Part shown: positions 1-7,505 of the stretch, in pieces
Numbering within the stretch: position 1 is the stretch's first letter
Layout: every line of letters starts with the position of its first letter
Assembly: GCA_934402155.1 (NCBI GenBank)
Contig: CAKRTP010000041.1
Span: 1 to 14,470, forward strand
Reading direction: 5' to 3'
DNA: 14,470 nucleotides
From: an uncultured Blautia sp.
GTDB taxonomy: Bacteria; Bacillota; Clostridia; Lachnospirales; Lachnospiraceae
Made by a program: the position numbers and the translations under genes
Notes under the pieces: generated by a model
What the model was told of the DNA's origin: nothing
Seen by the model: only the letters and a program-made list of their open reading frames with translations
Databases searched by the model: none

Positions 1-6
1 ATTCAG

Positions 7-49
7 AACGGCCGGGAGGAAATGCAGCTGCGTTTCACCCGGCTGTTTT
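7..49 (+). terminator. Probable intrinsic terminator of an upstream unit
   Basis: Bases 7-16 pair with 38-47 over ten base pairs, including one G-U. Inside, 19-25 pair with 30-36, leaving an AGCT loop. The lower stem has a GCCGGG/CCCGGC core and the 3' arm runs into TTTT at 46-49. A strong promoter starts about 30 bases later, which fits the end of one unit and the start of another. The T-tract is short, so termination efficiency is uncertain. Confidence 0.5.
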
Positions 50-80
50 GATATACAGAGGAATCTGAATAAAGAAATCT

Positions 81-109
81 TTGACAAATATATGAAGAAT
101 GAGTACAAT
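81..109 (+). promoter_or_regulatory. Sigma-A promoter for the hisC-like operon
   Basis: A perfect TTGACA -35 (81-86) is followed, after 17 bases, by TACAAT as the -10 (104-109). Transcription should start near 116, only about 20 bases before the ATG at 137, with the Shine-Dalgarno site between. This placement argues against the longer reading frame that begins at 92, because its first codons would lie upstream of the transcript. Confidence 0.8.
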
Positions 110-136
110 AGCAGATATGTGAAAGGGGACTATGAT

Positions 137-1195
137 ATGGCAAACTGGGAAAACAATATCCGCAAAGTTGTTCCGTATACTCCGGGAGAGCAACCAGATC
201 AGCCGGATATGATCAAACTGAACACAAATGAAAATCCATATCCGCCGGCACCGGGAGTAAGAGAAGTGCTTCGAGATATGGATACAGATACATTACGCCT
301 TTATCCGGATCCGGCTGCACGTGATCTTGTACGTGCGATCGCCGATAATTATGGACTCCGTGACGATCAGGTATTTGTAGGAGTAGGATCTGATGATGTA
401 CTTGCAATGAGTTTTCTTACATTTTTTAACAGTGAGAAACCAATTCTGTTTCCAGATATTACATACTCTTTTTATGATGTATGGGCAGATCTTTTCAGGA
501 TTCCTTATGAGAGACCGGCACTGGATGAACATTTCCATATTCAAAAGGAAGATTATTTCAGAGAAAATGGAGGAATCATATTCCCAAATCCAAATGCACC
601 TACAGGTGTGGTAATGCCGCTTTCTGATATTGAAGATATTGTGGCACATAATCAGGATGTGATCGTGATCGTGGATGAAGCGTATGTGGATTTTGGATCA
701 CAGTCGGCACTTCCGCTGATTGAGAAATATGAGAATCTGCTGATCGTTCAGACATTCTCCAAATCCAGATCTATGGCGGGAATGAGAATTGGCTTTGCAA
801 TGGGATCACCGAAACTGATCAAATACCTGAATGACGCAAAATACTCATTCAATTCCTACACGATGGACCGAACTGCTCTGGCAGCAGGTGTGGCAGCAGT
901 CAAAGATCAGGAGTATTTCTGTGAAACCTGTCATAAAATTATAGAGACAAGAGAATGGACAAAGAAGGAACTGGTGAAACTGGGATTTTCCTTTGAAGAT
1001 TCCAAAGCGAATTTTATTTTTGCATCACATGAGACCTGTCCCGCAGAGGAACTTTTCAAAGCACTGCGTGAACGTCACATCTATGTGAGATATTTCCCGG
1101 GCGGGCGGACAGGAAATCATCTTCGTATCACAGTGGGAACCAGAGAAGAGATGGAAACTTTCCTGGAATTCCTCAGAGAATATTTAAATAAATAA
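137..1195 (+). CDS. hisC: Histidinol-phosphate aminotransferase (HisC family, PLP-dependent)
   Basis: This is a fold-type I PLP aminotransferase of 352 residues, close to the usual HisC length of about 350. HisC converts imidazole acetol phosphate plus glutamate to histidinol phosphate in histidine synthesis. Visible family marks are the N-terminal NTNENPYPPAP segment, the NPNAPTG motif, the DEAYVDF segment and the PLP-lysine region FSKSRSMAGMRIG with the lysine near residue 209. The start at 137 is chosen because AAAGGGGA sits 8 bases upstream and the promoter -10 lies at 104-109; an in-frame ATG at 92 would precede the transcription start. No other histidine genes are nearby, so it could act on another substrate, such as an aromatic amino acid or, as in CobD, threonine phosphate. 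The family call is firm and the exact substrate is inferred. Confidence 0.8.
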   Translation: MANWENNIRKVVPYTPGEQPDQPDMIKLNTNENPYPPAPGVREVLRDMDTDTLRLYPDPAARDLVRAIADNYGLRDDQVFVGVGSDDVLAMSFLTFFNSEKPILFPDITYSFYDVWADLFRIPYERPALDEHFHIQKEDYFRENGGIIFPNPNAPTGVVMPLSDIEDIVAHNQDVIVIVDEAYVDFGSQSALPLIEKYENLLIVQTFSKSRSMAGMRIGFAMGSPKLIKYLNDAKYSFNSYTMDRTALAAGVAAVKDQEYFCETCHKIIETREWTKKELVKLGFSFEDSKANFIFASHETCPAEELFKALRERHIYVRYFPGGRTGNHLRITVGTREEMETFLEFLREYLNK

Positions 1196-1207
1196 GGAGA
1201 AATTATA

Positions 1208-1708
1208 GTGGAAGTTTTAGTAAACTGGTTTACAGATACGCTCGGTCAGCATATATCAAGAGAAATGGTGATTTTCATTATTTCAATGATTCCGATTCTG
1301 GAGCTCAGAGGCGGGCTTCTGGCAGCATCGCTTCTTAAGGTTTCCATGGTTAAGGCAATACCGATCTGTATTATAGGAAATATTGTTCCTATTCCATTCA
1401 TTCTGTTGTTTATCCGACAGATATTCAAGTGGCTCAAGAAGACAAAGCTTTTCCGTGGTCTTATCATAAAAATGGAAAATCGTGCAATGGGCAAAAGTGA
1501 CCAGATCAAACGATATGAATTTCTGGGACTTTTGCTGTTTGTGGGGATTCCTCTTCCGGGAACAGGAGCCTGGACAGGTTCTCTGATCGCATCTCTTCTG
1601 GAAGTGGACATCAAAAAATCTTCAATAGCGATCTTCTGCGGGCTTATTATGGCAACTGTCATCATGTGTGTGGTTTCTTATGGAGTTGTCGGAAATCTGA
1701 TACACTGA
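1208..1708 (+). CDS. Small multi-drug export family membrane protein
   Basis: This is a 166-residue, strongly hydrophobic protein resembling the small multi-drug export family (PF06695/COG2426). About four membrane segments are visible, near residues 18-43, 50-73, 104-130 and 138-162. Family-like motifs are PILELRGG in the first segment and GIPLPGTGAWTG in the third, and a basic loop lies between segments two and three. Despite the family name, transport of drugs is poorly established and the substrate cannot be read from the sequence. It starts with GTG, with AAGGAGA seven bases upstream overlapping the hisC stop region, so it is probably co-transcribed and translationally linked to hisC. 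Rho begins 31 bases after its stop. Confidence 0.75.
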   Translation: MEVLVNWFTDTLGQHISREMVIFIISMIPILELRGGLLAASLLKVSMVKAIPICIIGNIVPIPFILLFIRQIFKWLKKTKLFRGLIIKMENRAMGKSDQIKRYEFLGLLLFVGIPLPGTGAWTGSLIASLLEVDIKKSSIAIFCGLIMATVIMCVVSYGVVGNLIH

Positions 1709-1739
1709 GATTTTTGAAATTGAAAAACAGAGGTTTTTT

Positions 1740-3164
1740 ATGAGAGAAAAATATGAATCATTGTCATTGGCAACATTAAAAGATTTAGCAAAGGCAAGAG
1801 GTTTAAAGGGGATTTCCACTCTGAGAAAGCCGGAACTGATCGACCGTATGCTGCAGGAAGATGAAAAGGAAGCATCGGTTCAAAAAGAAATATCCCCTCA
1901 GGTACAGGAGAATGCACAGGCGGAGAGAATCCAGGAACCGGTAAGGGAACAGAGATATCCTGAACGCCAAAACGAAAGACCGGTGCGCCAGGAATTCCGT
2001 GTACGTGAGAAAGCACCCTCAGAGACAGCACAGCTTGACAGCGGAGAGAAGGCAAACGGCATACTGGAAGTACTTCCGGACGGATATGGATTTATCCGCT
2101 GTGCCAATTATCTTCCGGGAGAAAATGATATTTATGTTTCTCCTTCCCAGATCCGCCGTTTTAATCTGAAGACAGGTGATATTCTCAGGGGAAATATCAG
2201 GATCAAGACGCAGGGAGAGAAATTCAGTGCACTTCTTTATGTAGATTCGATCAATGGTTTTCATCCGAGTGAGGGACAGAGACGTTATAATTTCGAAGAT
2301 ATGACACCGATTTTTCCAAATGAGAAACTTCAGATGGAGCGCCCGGGCGGGACGGTTGCCATGCGTATTATGGATCTGCTGAGTCCGATCGGAAAAGGTC
2401 AGAGAGGTATGATCGTGTCTCCGCCGAAAGCCGGAAAGACAACTCTTCTCAAAGATGTGGCAAAATCTATCCTGAAAAACAGTCCGTCCATGCATCTGCT
2501 CATTCTTCTGATCGATGAGCGTCCGGAGGAAGTAACCGATATCAAAGAAGAAATCCAGGGAGATAACGTGGAGGTTATTTATTCTACATTTGATGAACTT
2601 CCGGAACATCACAGAAGAGTTTCTGAGATGGTTGTTGAGCGTGCACGCCGTCTTGTAGAACATAAGAAGGATGTTATGATCCTTCTTGATTCTATCACAA
2701 GACTTGCCAGAGCATACAATCTGTGTGTGACTCCGAGCGGAAGGACGCTCTCCGGTGGTCTGGATCCGGCCGCACTTCATATGCCAAAGAGATTTTTTGG
2801 TGCAGCCCGTAACATGAGAGAGGGCGGAAGCCTGACGATCCTTGCCACAGCACTTGTGGATACAGGAAGCAAGATGGACGATGTGATCTATGAAGAATTC
2901 AAAGGAACGGGAAATATGGAGCTTGTTCTTGACCGTAAGCTTCAGGAGAAGCGTGTATTCCCTGCAATCGACATCCAGAAGTCAGGTACCCGAAGAGAAG
3001 ATCTTCTTCTGACCAAAGAAGAGCAGGAGACGGTATATAATATGCGCAGGGCTCTGAACAGTCTCAAGGCCGAGGATGCAGTAGAACAGATTTTGAATAT
3101 GTTTTCAAAGACAAAAACCAATGCTGAATTTGTTCAAATGGCAAAAAAACAGAAATTTTTATAA
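1740..3164 (+). CDS. rho: Transcription termination factor Rho
   Basis: Rho is a hexameric RNA-dependent ATPase that dissociates RNA polymerase. The 474 residues show a Rho_N helical domain (about 5-36), then a 65-residue linker rich in Glu, Gln, Arg and Pro (about 38-105). A cold-shock-like primary RNA-binding domain follows (about 106-175, with DGYGFIR), then the RecA-like motor. The Walker A motif PPKAGKTT starts near residue 228. The Walker B region reads [10 protein letters not shown], followed by a Q-loop region [21 protein letters not shown] and an R-loop GTGNMEL, all well conserved. E. coli Rho has 419 residues; the extra length is mainly the linker. AGAGG lies six bases before the ATG. 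No leader is seen: the gene follows the upstream membrane protein by 31 bases, so separate autoregulation is not evident. No hairpin terminator lies between rho and the rpmE promoter. Confidence 0.97.
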   Translation: MREKYESLSLATLKDLAKARGLKGISTLRKPELIDRMLQEDEKEASVQKEISPQVQENAQAERIQEPVREQRYPERQNERPVRQEFRVREKAPSETAQLDSGEKANGILEVLPDGYGFIRCANYLPGENDIYVSPSQIRRFNLKTGDILRGNIRIKTQGEKFSALLYVDSINGFHPSEGQRRYNFEDMTPIFPNEKLQMERPGGTVAMRIMDLLSPIGKGQRGMIVSPPKAGKTTLLKDVAKSILKNSPSMHLLILLIDERPEEVTDIKEEIQGDNVEVIYSTFDELPEHHRRVSEMVVERARRLVEHKKDVMILLDSITRLARAYNLCVTPSGRTLSGGLDPAALHMPKRFFGAARNMREGGSLTILATALVDTGSKMDDVIYEEFKGTGNMELVLDRKLQEKRVFPAIDIQKSGTRREDLLLTKEEQETVYNMRRALNSLKAEDAVEQILNMFSKTKTNAEFVQMAKKQKFL

Positions 3165-3169
3165 ATAGC

Positions 3170-3198
3170 TTGCATTTGTATATTCACTGTGTTATAAT
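3170..3198 (+). promoter_or_regulatory. Extended -10 promoter for rpmE
   Basis: TTGCAT (3170-3175) and TATAAT (3193-3198) are separated by 17 bases, and TGT directly precedes the -10, giving an extended -10 element. The -35 begins five bases after the rho stop codon. Transcription should begin near 3205, leaving a leader of about 70 bases before the L31 gene. Confidence 0.85.
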
Positions 3199-3204
3199 CA
3201 GAAA

Positions 3205-3273
3205 GCTGTGAAATAGTAAATTCGTCAAATTGATACGAATAGAAAATAGAACGAACATAGAGAGGTGAAAATC
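3205..3273 (+). promoter_or_regulatory. rpmE 5' leader, candidate L31 autoregulatory RNA
   Basis: The leader contains a short stem, ATTCGT (3220-3225) with ACGAAT (3235-3240), around a nine-base loop, then an A-rich stretch and the AGAGGTGA ribosome site (3261-3268). Leader RNAs bound by L31 are described for rpmE in Firmicutes and other phyla. Whether this leader matches that published motif cannot be decided by eye, so the regulatory role is inferred from position and the small stem. Confidence 0.35.
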
Positions 3274-3477
3274 ATGCGTGAAGGAATCCATCCGAACTAC
3301 TATCAGGCAACTGTAACCTGCAACTGCGGAAATACATTCGTAACAGGATCTACTAAGAAAGATATCCACGTAGAAATCTGTTCTAAATGCCATCCATTCT
3401 ACACAGGACAGCAGAAGGCAGCTCAGGCTCGCGGACGTATTGATAAGTTCAACAGAAAATACGGCTTAAACAAATAA
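3274..3477 (+). CDS. rpmE: 50S ribosomal protein L31 (zinc-binding form)
   Basis: This is a 67-residue L31 protein of the large ribosomal subunit. It carries the four cysteines of the zinc form: C16 and C18 in CNC, C36 and C39 in CSKCHPF. The N-terminus MREGIHPNY and the ending NRKYGLNK are typical. The ATG at 3274 is chosen over the in-frame GTG at 3265 because that GTG is part of the AGAGGTGA ribosome-binding site. It has its own promoter and a hairpin 27 bases after its stop codon. Having the zinc ligands marks it as the zinc-replete paralogue rather than the zinc-free form (YtiA/RpmE2) used in zinc limitation. Confidence 0.97.
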   Translation: MREGIHPNYYQATVTCNCGNTFVTGSTKKDIHVEICSKCHPFYTGQQKAAQARGRIDKFNRKYGLNK

Positions 3478-3504
3478 TCAGACAGAATAATGTAATGAGA
3501 GAAC

Positions 3505-3540
3505 AGGTTGAGGTTGGGAAATCTCAACCTTTCTTTGCTT
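3505..3540 (+). terminator. Terminator-like hairpin after rpmE (possibly partial)
   Basis: AGGTTGAG (3505-3512) pairs perfectly with CTCAACCT (3523-3530) around a ten-base loop, followed by the T-rich but interrupted tract TTCTTTGCTT. The next gene begins at 3563 with no clear promoter in between, so the hairpin may be a leaky attenuator that lets some transcription from the rpmE promoter reach the downstream operon. Confidence 0.6.
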
Positions 3541-3562
3541 CTACGGACAAATGGAGTGAAAT

Positions 3563-4540
3563 ATGAAACCATCAAATATTGGCGGACAGGCGGTAATGGA
3601 AGGCATCATGATGCGCCATAAGGACAAATATGCAGTGGCAGTGCGCCGTCCGGACAAAGAAATAGAACTGAAAGTTGAAGATTACAAATGTACCTTCGGG
3701 AAGGGAGCTTTCTGGAAAAAGCCGATCATCCGAGGCGTGGTCAGTTTTGTGGACGGACTTGTAGTTGGAACAAAATGTCTCATGTATTCGGCTGAGATTG
3801 CCGGAGATGAGGAGGACGAGAAGGAAGCAGCCAGGAACGCGAAGCTTTCAGAAGAAGAACTTGCAGCAAAGAAACAAAAAGAAGCGAAGCAGTTTCAGTG
3901 GCTTCTGTACATAACCGTTGCGATTTCCATCGTCATATCTGTTGCAGCGTTTATGCTGCTGCCATATGCACTGGCAAGTCTTTTGCGTAAGGTCGGAGCA
4001 TCTGAGTTTGGCGTGACAGTGGCGGAGGCTTTTGTGAAACTGGCACTGTTTCTCGGGTACATGTTTCTGATCTCAAGAATGAACGATATCCAGAGGACAT
4101 TTATGTATCACGGTGCGGAGCATAAATGCATCAACTGCGTGGAACATGGCATGCCTCTGACTGTAGATAATGTAATGGCAAGTTCAAGACAGCACAGACG
4201 CTGCGGAACAAGTTTTTTGTTCCTGGTCATGCTGGTAAGTATCTGTCTGCATTTTGTGTTTGTGCTGGTGCCATTTTACTGGGTTCGTCTTCTGGGACGT
4301 CTTTTGATGGTGCCGATCGTGGCTGGTATTTCATTTGAACTGATCCAGTGGGCAGGAAGAACAGACAGTAAACTGGCAGATTTTTTCAGCAAACCTGGTC
4401 TGGCTATGCAGAAACTTACGACCAAAGAACCTACACCTGATATGGTAGAAGTTGCGATCAGGGCAGTAGAGGCAGTTTTTGACTGGAAACAATATCTGAA
4501 AGATGAATTCGGCTGGGAGCCGGACGAAGAAAAGGAGTAA
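3563..4540 (+). CDS. DUF1385 family integral membrane protein
   Basis: The 325 residues match the DUF1385 family (B. subtilis YqhQ type), conserved but of unknown biochemical function. The N-terminus carries the GGQAVMEGIMMR signature (about 7-18). The middle has the HGAEHKCINC motif (about 183-192) followed by RQHRRCGTSF; the conserved His and Cys suggest a metal or redox site, which is inference. Hydrophobic segments lie near 113-137, 152-171, 217-239 and 243-262, so the protein sits in the membrane. A charged, probably soluble segment (about 81-110) precedes the first of them. GGAG lies six bases before the ATG. Placement between rpmE and prmC recurs in Clostridia and suggests co-transcription with the release-factor genes, without proving a shared function. 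Confidence 0.88.
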   Translation: MKPSNIGGQAVMEGIMMRHKDKYAVAVRRPDKEIELKVEDYKCTFGKGAFWKKPIIRGVVSFVDGLVVGTKCLMYSAEIAGDEEDEKEAARNAKLSEEELAAKKQKEAKQFQWLLYITVAISIVISVAAFMLLPYALASLLRKVGASEFGVTVAEAFVKLALFLGYMFLISRMNDIQRTFMYHGAEHKCINCVEHGMPLTVDNVMASSRQHRRCGTSFLFLVMLVSICLHFVFVLVPFYWVRLLGRLLMVPIVAGISFELIQWAGRTDSKLADFFSKPGLAMQKLTTKEPTPDMVEVAIRAVEAVFDWKQYLKDEFGWEPDEEKE

Positions 4541-4559
4541 CTGTTCACGAGCGAACAGT
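4540..4559 (+). repeat. Small inverted repeat between the DUF1385 gene and prmC
   Basis: ACTGTTC (4540-4546) and GAACAGT (4553-4559) form a perfect seven-base-pair hairpin with a six-base loop, starting on the last base of the DUF1385 stop codon. No T-tract follows, so it is not an intrinsic terminator. It could be an RNA-processing or stability element, or one copy of a dispersed intergenic repeat. Confidence 0.5.
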
Positions 4560-4578
4560 AACGAGAATGAGGAAAACC

Positions 4579-5448
4579 ATGCAGACATTTCATGAACTGT
4601 TGACAAAGGGAACGCAGCTGCTGGAGAGTGCGGGAATCGAAGAAGCCAGGCTGGATGCCTGGCTCCTTCTGGAGTATAAGGCAGATATCACCCGTGCCTG
4701 GTACTATGCACATCCTGAAGCAGAAGCAGGGGAGACACTGTCCTTTGAATATCTTGAATTATGCAGGAGGAGAGCAGAACATATCCCGCTGCAGCACCTG
4801 ACACATCAGGCCTGTTTTATGGGATATGATTTTTATGTGGATGGCAGGGTTCTGGTGCCGAGGCAGGACACAGAGATCCTGGCTGAGGAAGCTCTGGCGC
4901 AGCTGAAAAAAGTCAGAAGTCCGAAGATTCTGGATATGTGTACAGGGTCAGGCTGTCTGCTTCTGAGTATTCTTATGGAAATACCGGATGCAGTCGGAAT
5001 CGGTGTCGATATTTCGGAGGATGCACTTAAGGTAGCTGACAAAAACCGAAGAAATCTGAAGTTGGAAGAAAGAGCAGTTTTAGTAAAAAGTGACATGTTT
5101 TCAGGAAATTATTTTCAGAAAAACAGTGGAAATACATCCCTGGAATATGATATGCTTATTTCAAATCCACCTTATATACCTACGGCAGATATTCAGCAGC
5201 TGATGGAGGAAGTACGTTTTCATGATCCGATGCTGGCACTGGATGGACGGGAAGACGGTTTGTATTTTTACCGTAAGATCACGGAACAGGCCGGCAAATA
5301 TCTGAAACCGGGTGGCTGGCTCATGTATGAGATCGGCTGTGAGCAGGGAGAAGACGTATCTGCGATCATGAGAGAGAACGGCTTTACAGATATAGCTGTA
5401 AAGAAAGATCTGGCCGGGCTTTGCAGGGTTGTAACAGGGAAAAAGTAA
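4579..5448 (+). CDS. prmC: Peptide chain release factor N5-glutamine methyltransferase PrmC
   Basis: PrmC (HemK) transfers a methyl group from S-adenosylmethionine to the glutamine of the GGQ motif in release factors. An N-terminal helical domain (about 1-75) contains [11 protein letters not shown]. The Rossmann methyltransferase domain has the SAM motif LDMCTGSGC (about 118-126) and the acidic loop GVDIS. The glutamine-binding motif NPPY is at 196-199. The start at 4579 gives 290 residues and is preferred to the ATG at 4567, because GAGG (4569-4572) is six bases upstream of 4579 while 4567 has no ribosome site. The release factor it modifies, prfA, begins 16 bases after its stop. Confidence 0.95.
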   Translation: MQTFHELLTKGTQLLESAGIEEARLDAWLLLEYKADITRAWYYAHPEAEAGETLSFEYLELCRRRAEHIPLQHLTHQACFMGYDFYVDGRVLVPRQDTEILAEEALAQLKKVRSPKILDMCTGSGCLLLSILMEIPDAVGIGVDISEDALKVADKNRRNLKLEERAVLVKSDMFSGNYFQKNSGNTSLEYDMLISNPPYIPTADIQQLMEEVRFHDPMLALDGREDGLYFYRKITEQAGKYLKPGGWLMYEIGCEQGEDVSAIMRENGFTDIAVKKDLAGLCRVVTGKK

Positions 5449-5464
5449 ATACAGGAGAAACAGA

Positions 5465-6541
5465 ATGTTTGATAAATTGGACGATCTGCTGATTCGTTTT
5501 GAGGAAGTCCTGAACGAACTGGGTGAACCGGGCGTGACGGATAATCAGGAACGTTTTCAGAGACTGATGAAAGAACAAAGTGATCTGCAGCCTATTGTAG
5601 ACACTTATACAGAATACAAGAAAAACAAAGAAACTATCCAGGACAGTCTTTCCATGCTGGAGGAAGAGAAGGATGAGGATATGCGTGAAATGCTTAAGGA
5701 GGAACTTTCCGATGCAAAGAAACGCGTAGAAGAACTGGAACAGGAACTCAAGATCCTGCTTCTTCCGAAAGATCCGAACGACAGCAAGAATGTTATCGTG
5801 GAGATCCGTGCAGGTGCCGGCGGCGATGAGGCGGCGCTTTTTGCAGCAGAGATCTATCGTATGTATGTGAAATATGCAGAATCCAGAAGATGGAAGACAG
5901 AGATGATGAGTCTGAATGAGAACGGCATCGGTGGATTCAAGGAAGTTACCTTCATGATCCAGGGTCAGGGTGCCTATTCGCGACTCAAATATGAGAGTGG
6001 CGTACATCGCGTACAGCGTGTGCCGGAGACTGAATCCGGCGGACGTATCCATACATCGACCTGTACGGTGGCGATCATGCCGGAGGCAGAGGAGATCGAT
6101 TTCCATCTGGATATGAATGACTGTAAATTTGATGTGTTCCGTGCGTCCGGTAATGGTGGACAGTGTGTCAATACCACAGACTCTGCTGTACGTCTGACGC
6201 ATATTCCTACAGGAATCGTTATTTCCTGTCAGGATGAGAAGTCGCAGCTTAAGAATAAAGACAAAGCACTCAAGGTACTTCGTTCACGTCTGTATGAGAT
6301 GGAGCTGGCAAAGCAGCATGATGCAGAGGCAGAAGCAAGAAGAAGCCAGATCGGAACGGGTGATCGTTCCGAAAAGATCCGTACCTACAATTTCCCACAG
6401 GGGCGTGTGACAGATCACAGGATCAAACTCACCCTGCATCGCCTGGAAAGCATTCTGGGAGGTGATCTGGATGAGATTATTGATAGCCTTATCGCAGCAG
6501 ATCAGGCAGCAAAGTTAAGTTCATTAAATGAAGAAGAATAA
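5465..6541 (+). CDS. prfA: Peptide chain release factor 1 (RF1)
   Basis: RF1 recognises UAA and UAG stop codons and triggers peptide release in the ribosomal A site. The 358 residues match the usual length. The codon-recognition tripeptide region reads [13 protein letters not shown], with P187-E188-T189 at the PxT position that marks RF1 rather than the SPF of RF2. The catalytic GGQ is at 231-233, in [19 protein letters not shown]; Gln233 is the PrmC target. The residue after GGQ is Cys, where His or Ser is more common, which seems a tolerated variation. AGGAGA lies six bases before the ATG. None of the complete genes in this window ends in UAG; most end in UAA. Confidence 0.97.
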   Translation: MFDKLDDLLIRFEEVLNELGEPGVTDNQERFQRLMKEQSDLQPIVDTYTEYKKNKETIQDSLSMLEEEKDEDMREMLKEELSDAKKRVEELEQELKILLLPKDPNDSKNVIVEIRAGAGGDEAALFAAEIYRMYVKYAESRRWKTEMMSLNENGIGGFKEVTFMIQGQGAYSRLKYESGVHRVQRVPETESGGRIHTSTCTVAIMPEAEEIDFHLDMNDCKFDVFRASGNGGQCVNTTDSAVRLTHIPTGIVISCQDEKSQLKNKDKALKVLRSRLYEMELAKQHDAEAEARRSQIGTGDRSEKIRTYNFPQGRVTDHRIKLTLHRLESILGGDLDEIIDSLIAADQAAKLSSLNEEE

Positions 6542-6556
6542 AGGGAGGAAGCTAAA

Positions 6557-7474
6557 ATGAAAAAAACCGCACTTGTAATCATGGCAGCCGGAATCGGAAG
6601 CCGTTTTGGAAAGGGAATCAAACAGCTCGCACCAGTAGGACCGAATGGTGAGATCATTATGGATTACTCTATTCATGATGCACTGGAGGCAGGATTTAAT
6701 AAAGTTGTATTTATCATCCGTAAGGATCTGGAGGAAGAATTCCGCCGTGTGATCGGAGACAGAATCGAGAAGATCACAGAGGTTGCCTATGCATTCCAGT
6801 CTCTGGATGATCTTCCGGAGGGATTTGAGAAACCGGCAGACCGTACAAAACCGTGGGGAACAGGCCAGGCCGTTCTGGCTGCAAAAGCTGTTCTTGATGA
6901 GCCGTTTATGGTAATCAACGCAGATGATTACTATGGCAAAGAGGCTTATGTCAAAGTTCATGATTATCTGGTGCAGGAACAGCAGGAAGATGGCATCCAT
7001 CATATCTGCATGGCCGGATTCCGTCTCGGAAATACCTTAAGTGATAACGGAAGTGTTACAAGAGGTATCTGCCATATCGAAGATGGTGCACTGGTTGGTG
7101 TCAAAGAGACACATAATATTTATAAGACAGCAGATGGTGCAGAAGAGAGAGATGACAACGGAAATGCAGAGAAGCTTGATGTTAAGAGTCTCGTTTCCAT
7201 GAATATGTGGGGACTGACACCGGCGTTCATGGATACTCTGGAAAAAGGCTTCATTGAGTTTCTTGAGAACGTAGAAGAGGGAGACATCAAGAAAGAATAT
7301 CTCCTTCCGGAAATGATCGACCGTCTGATCAAAGACGGCAAGGCAAAAGTAGATGTACTTGAAACAAAAGACACCTGGTTTGGTGTAACTTATCAGGAAG
7401 ATAAAGCTTCTGTGACAGCGGCGTTCAAAAAACTTACAGAAGATGGAGTATATCCGGCACAGCTTTATAAATAA
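6557..7474 (+). CDS. Sugar-phosphate nucleotidyltransferase family protein
   Basis: The 305 residues begin with a nucleotidyltransferase signature, ALVIMAAGIGSRFGKGIKQLAPVGP (split here as residues 5-29), containing the GxGSR nucleotide-binding loop and a following lysine. An acidic metal-site segment, NADDYYG, lies near 121-127. This fits the NTP_transferase group (PF00483), which joins a nucleoside triphosphate to a sugar phosphate or similar acceptor. No left-handed beta-helix hexapeptide repeats are visible, so it is not GlmU. The C-terminal part is charged and soluble. GGGAGGA precedes the ATG; prfA ends 15 bases upstream and glmM starts 31 bases downstream. Proximity to glmM suggests an amino-sugar or cell-surface role, but nucleotide and acceptor cannot be read here. 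Confidence 0.85.
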   Translation: MKKTALVIMAAGIGSRFGKGIKQLAPVGPNGEIIMDYSIHDALEAGFNKVVFIIRKDLEEEFRRVIGDRIEKITEVAYAFQSLDDLPEGFEKPADRTKPWGTGQAVLAAKAVLDEPFMVINADDYYGKEAYVKVHDYLVQEQQEDGIHHICMAGFRLGNTLSDNGSVTRGICHIEDGALVGVKETHNIYKTADGAEERDDNGNAEKLDVKSLVSMNMWGLTPAFMDTLEKGFIEFLENVEEGDIKKEYLLPEMIDRLIKDGKAKVDVLETKDTWFGVTYQEDKASVTAAFKKLTEDGVYPAQLYK

Positions 7475-7505
7475 TAGAATCAGGATCTAAGGAGAGCGAC
7501 AGAAG

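Noticed and set aside
1..51. Open frame from the window edge to a TGA at 49-51, possibly the tail of an upstream gene
   Set aside because: It is only 16 codons, resembles no family I can recognise, and overlaps a strong hairpin with a T-tract, so a terminator is the better explanation.
92..136. Extended N-terminus for the HisC-like protein starting at 92
   Set aside because: The promoter -10 (104-109) lies inside this stretch, and the start at 137 has a good ribosome site and the expected family length.
2019..2780. 253-residue open frame on the minus strand inside rho
   Set aside because: It is antisense to a highly conserved gene, lacks a ribosome site and recognisable domain, and reads as a Cys/His/Ile-rich shadow translation.
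3143..3150. Run of seven As near the 3' end of rho, a possible frameshift site
   Set aside because: It lies seven codons before the normal stop, there is no stimulatory structure and Rho ends at the expected place.
5384..6202. 272-residue minus-strand open frame over prmC and prfA
   Set aside because: It is antisense to conserved RF1 coding sequence, has no family-like motif, and its composition is typical of reverse-strand shadows.
7475..7505. Possible regulatory ribozyme or separate promoter ahead of glmM
   Set aside because: The gap is only 31 bases, holds just a ribosome site, and shows no promoter or structured element.
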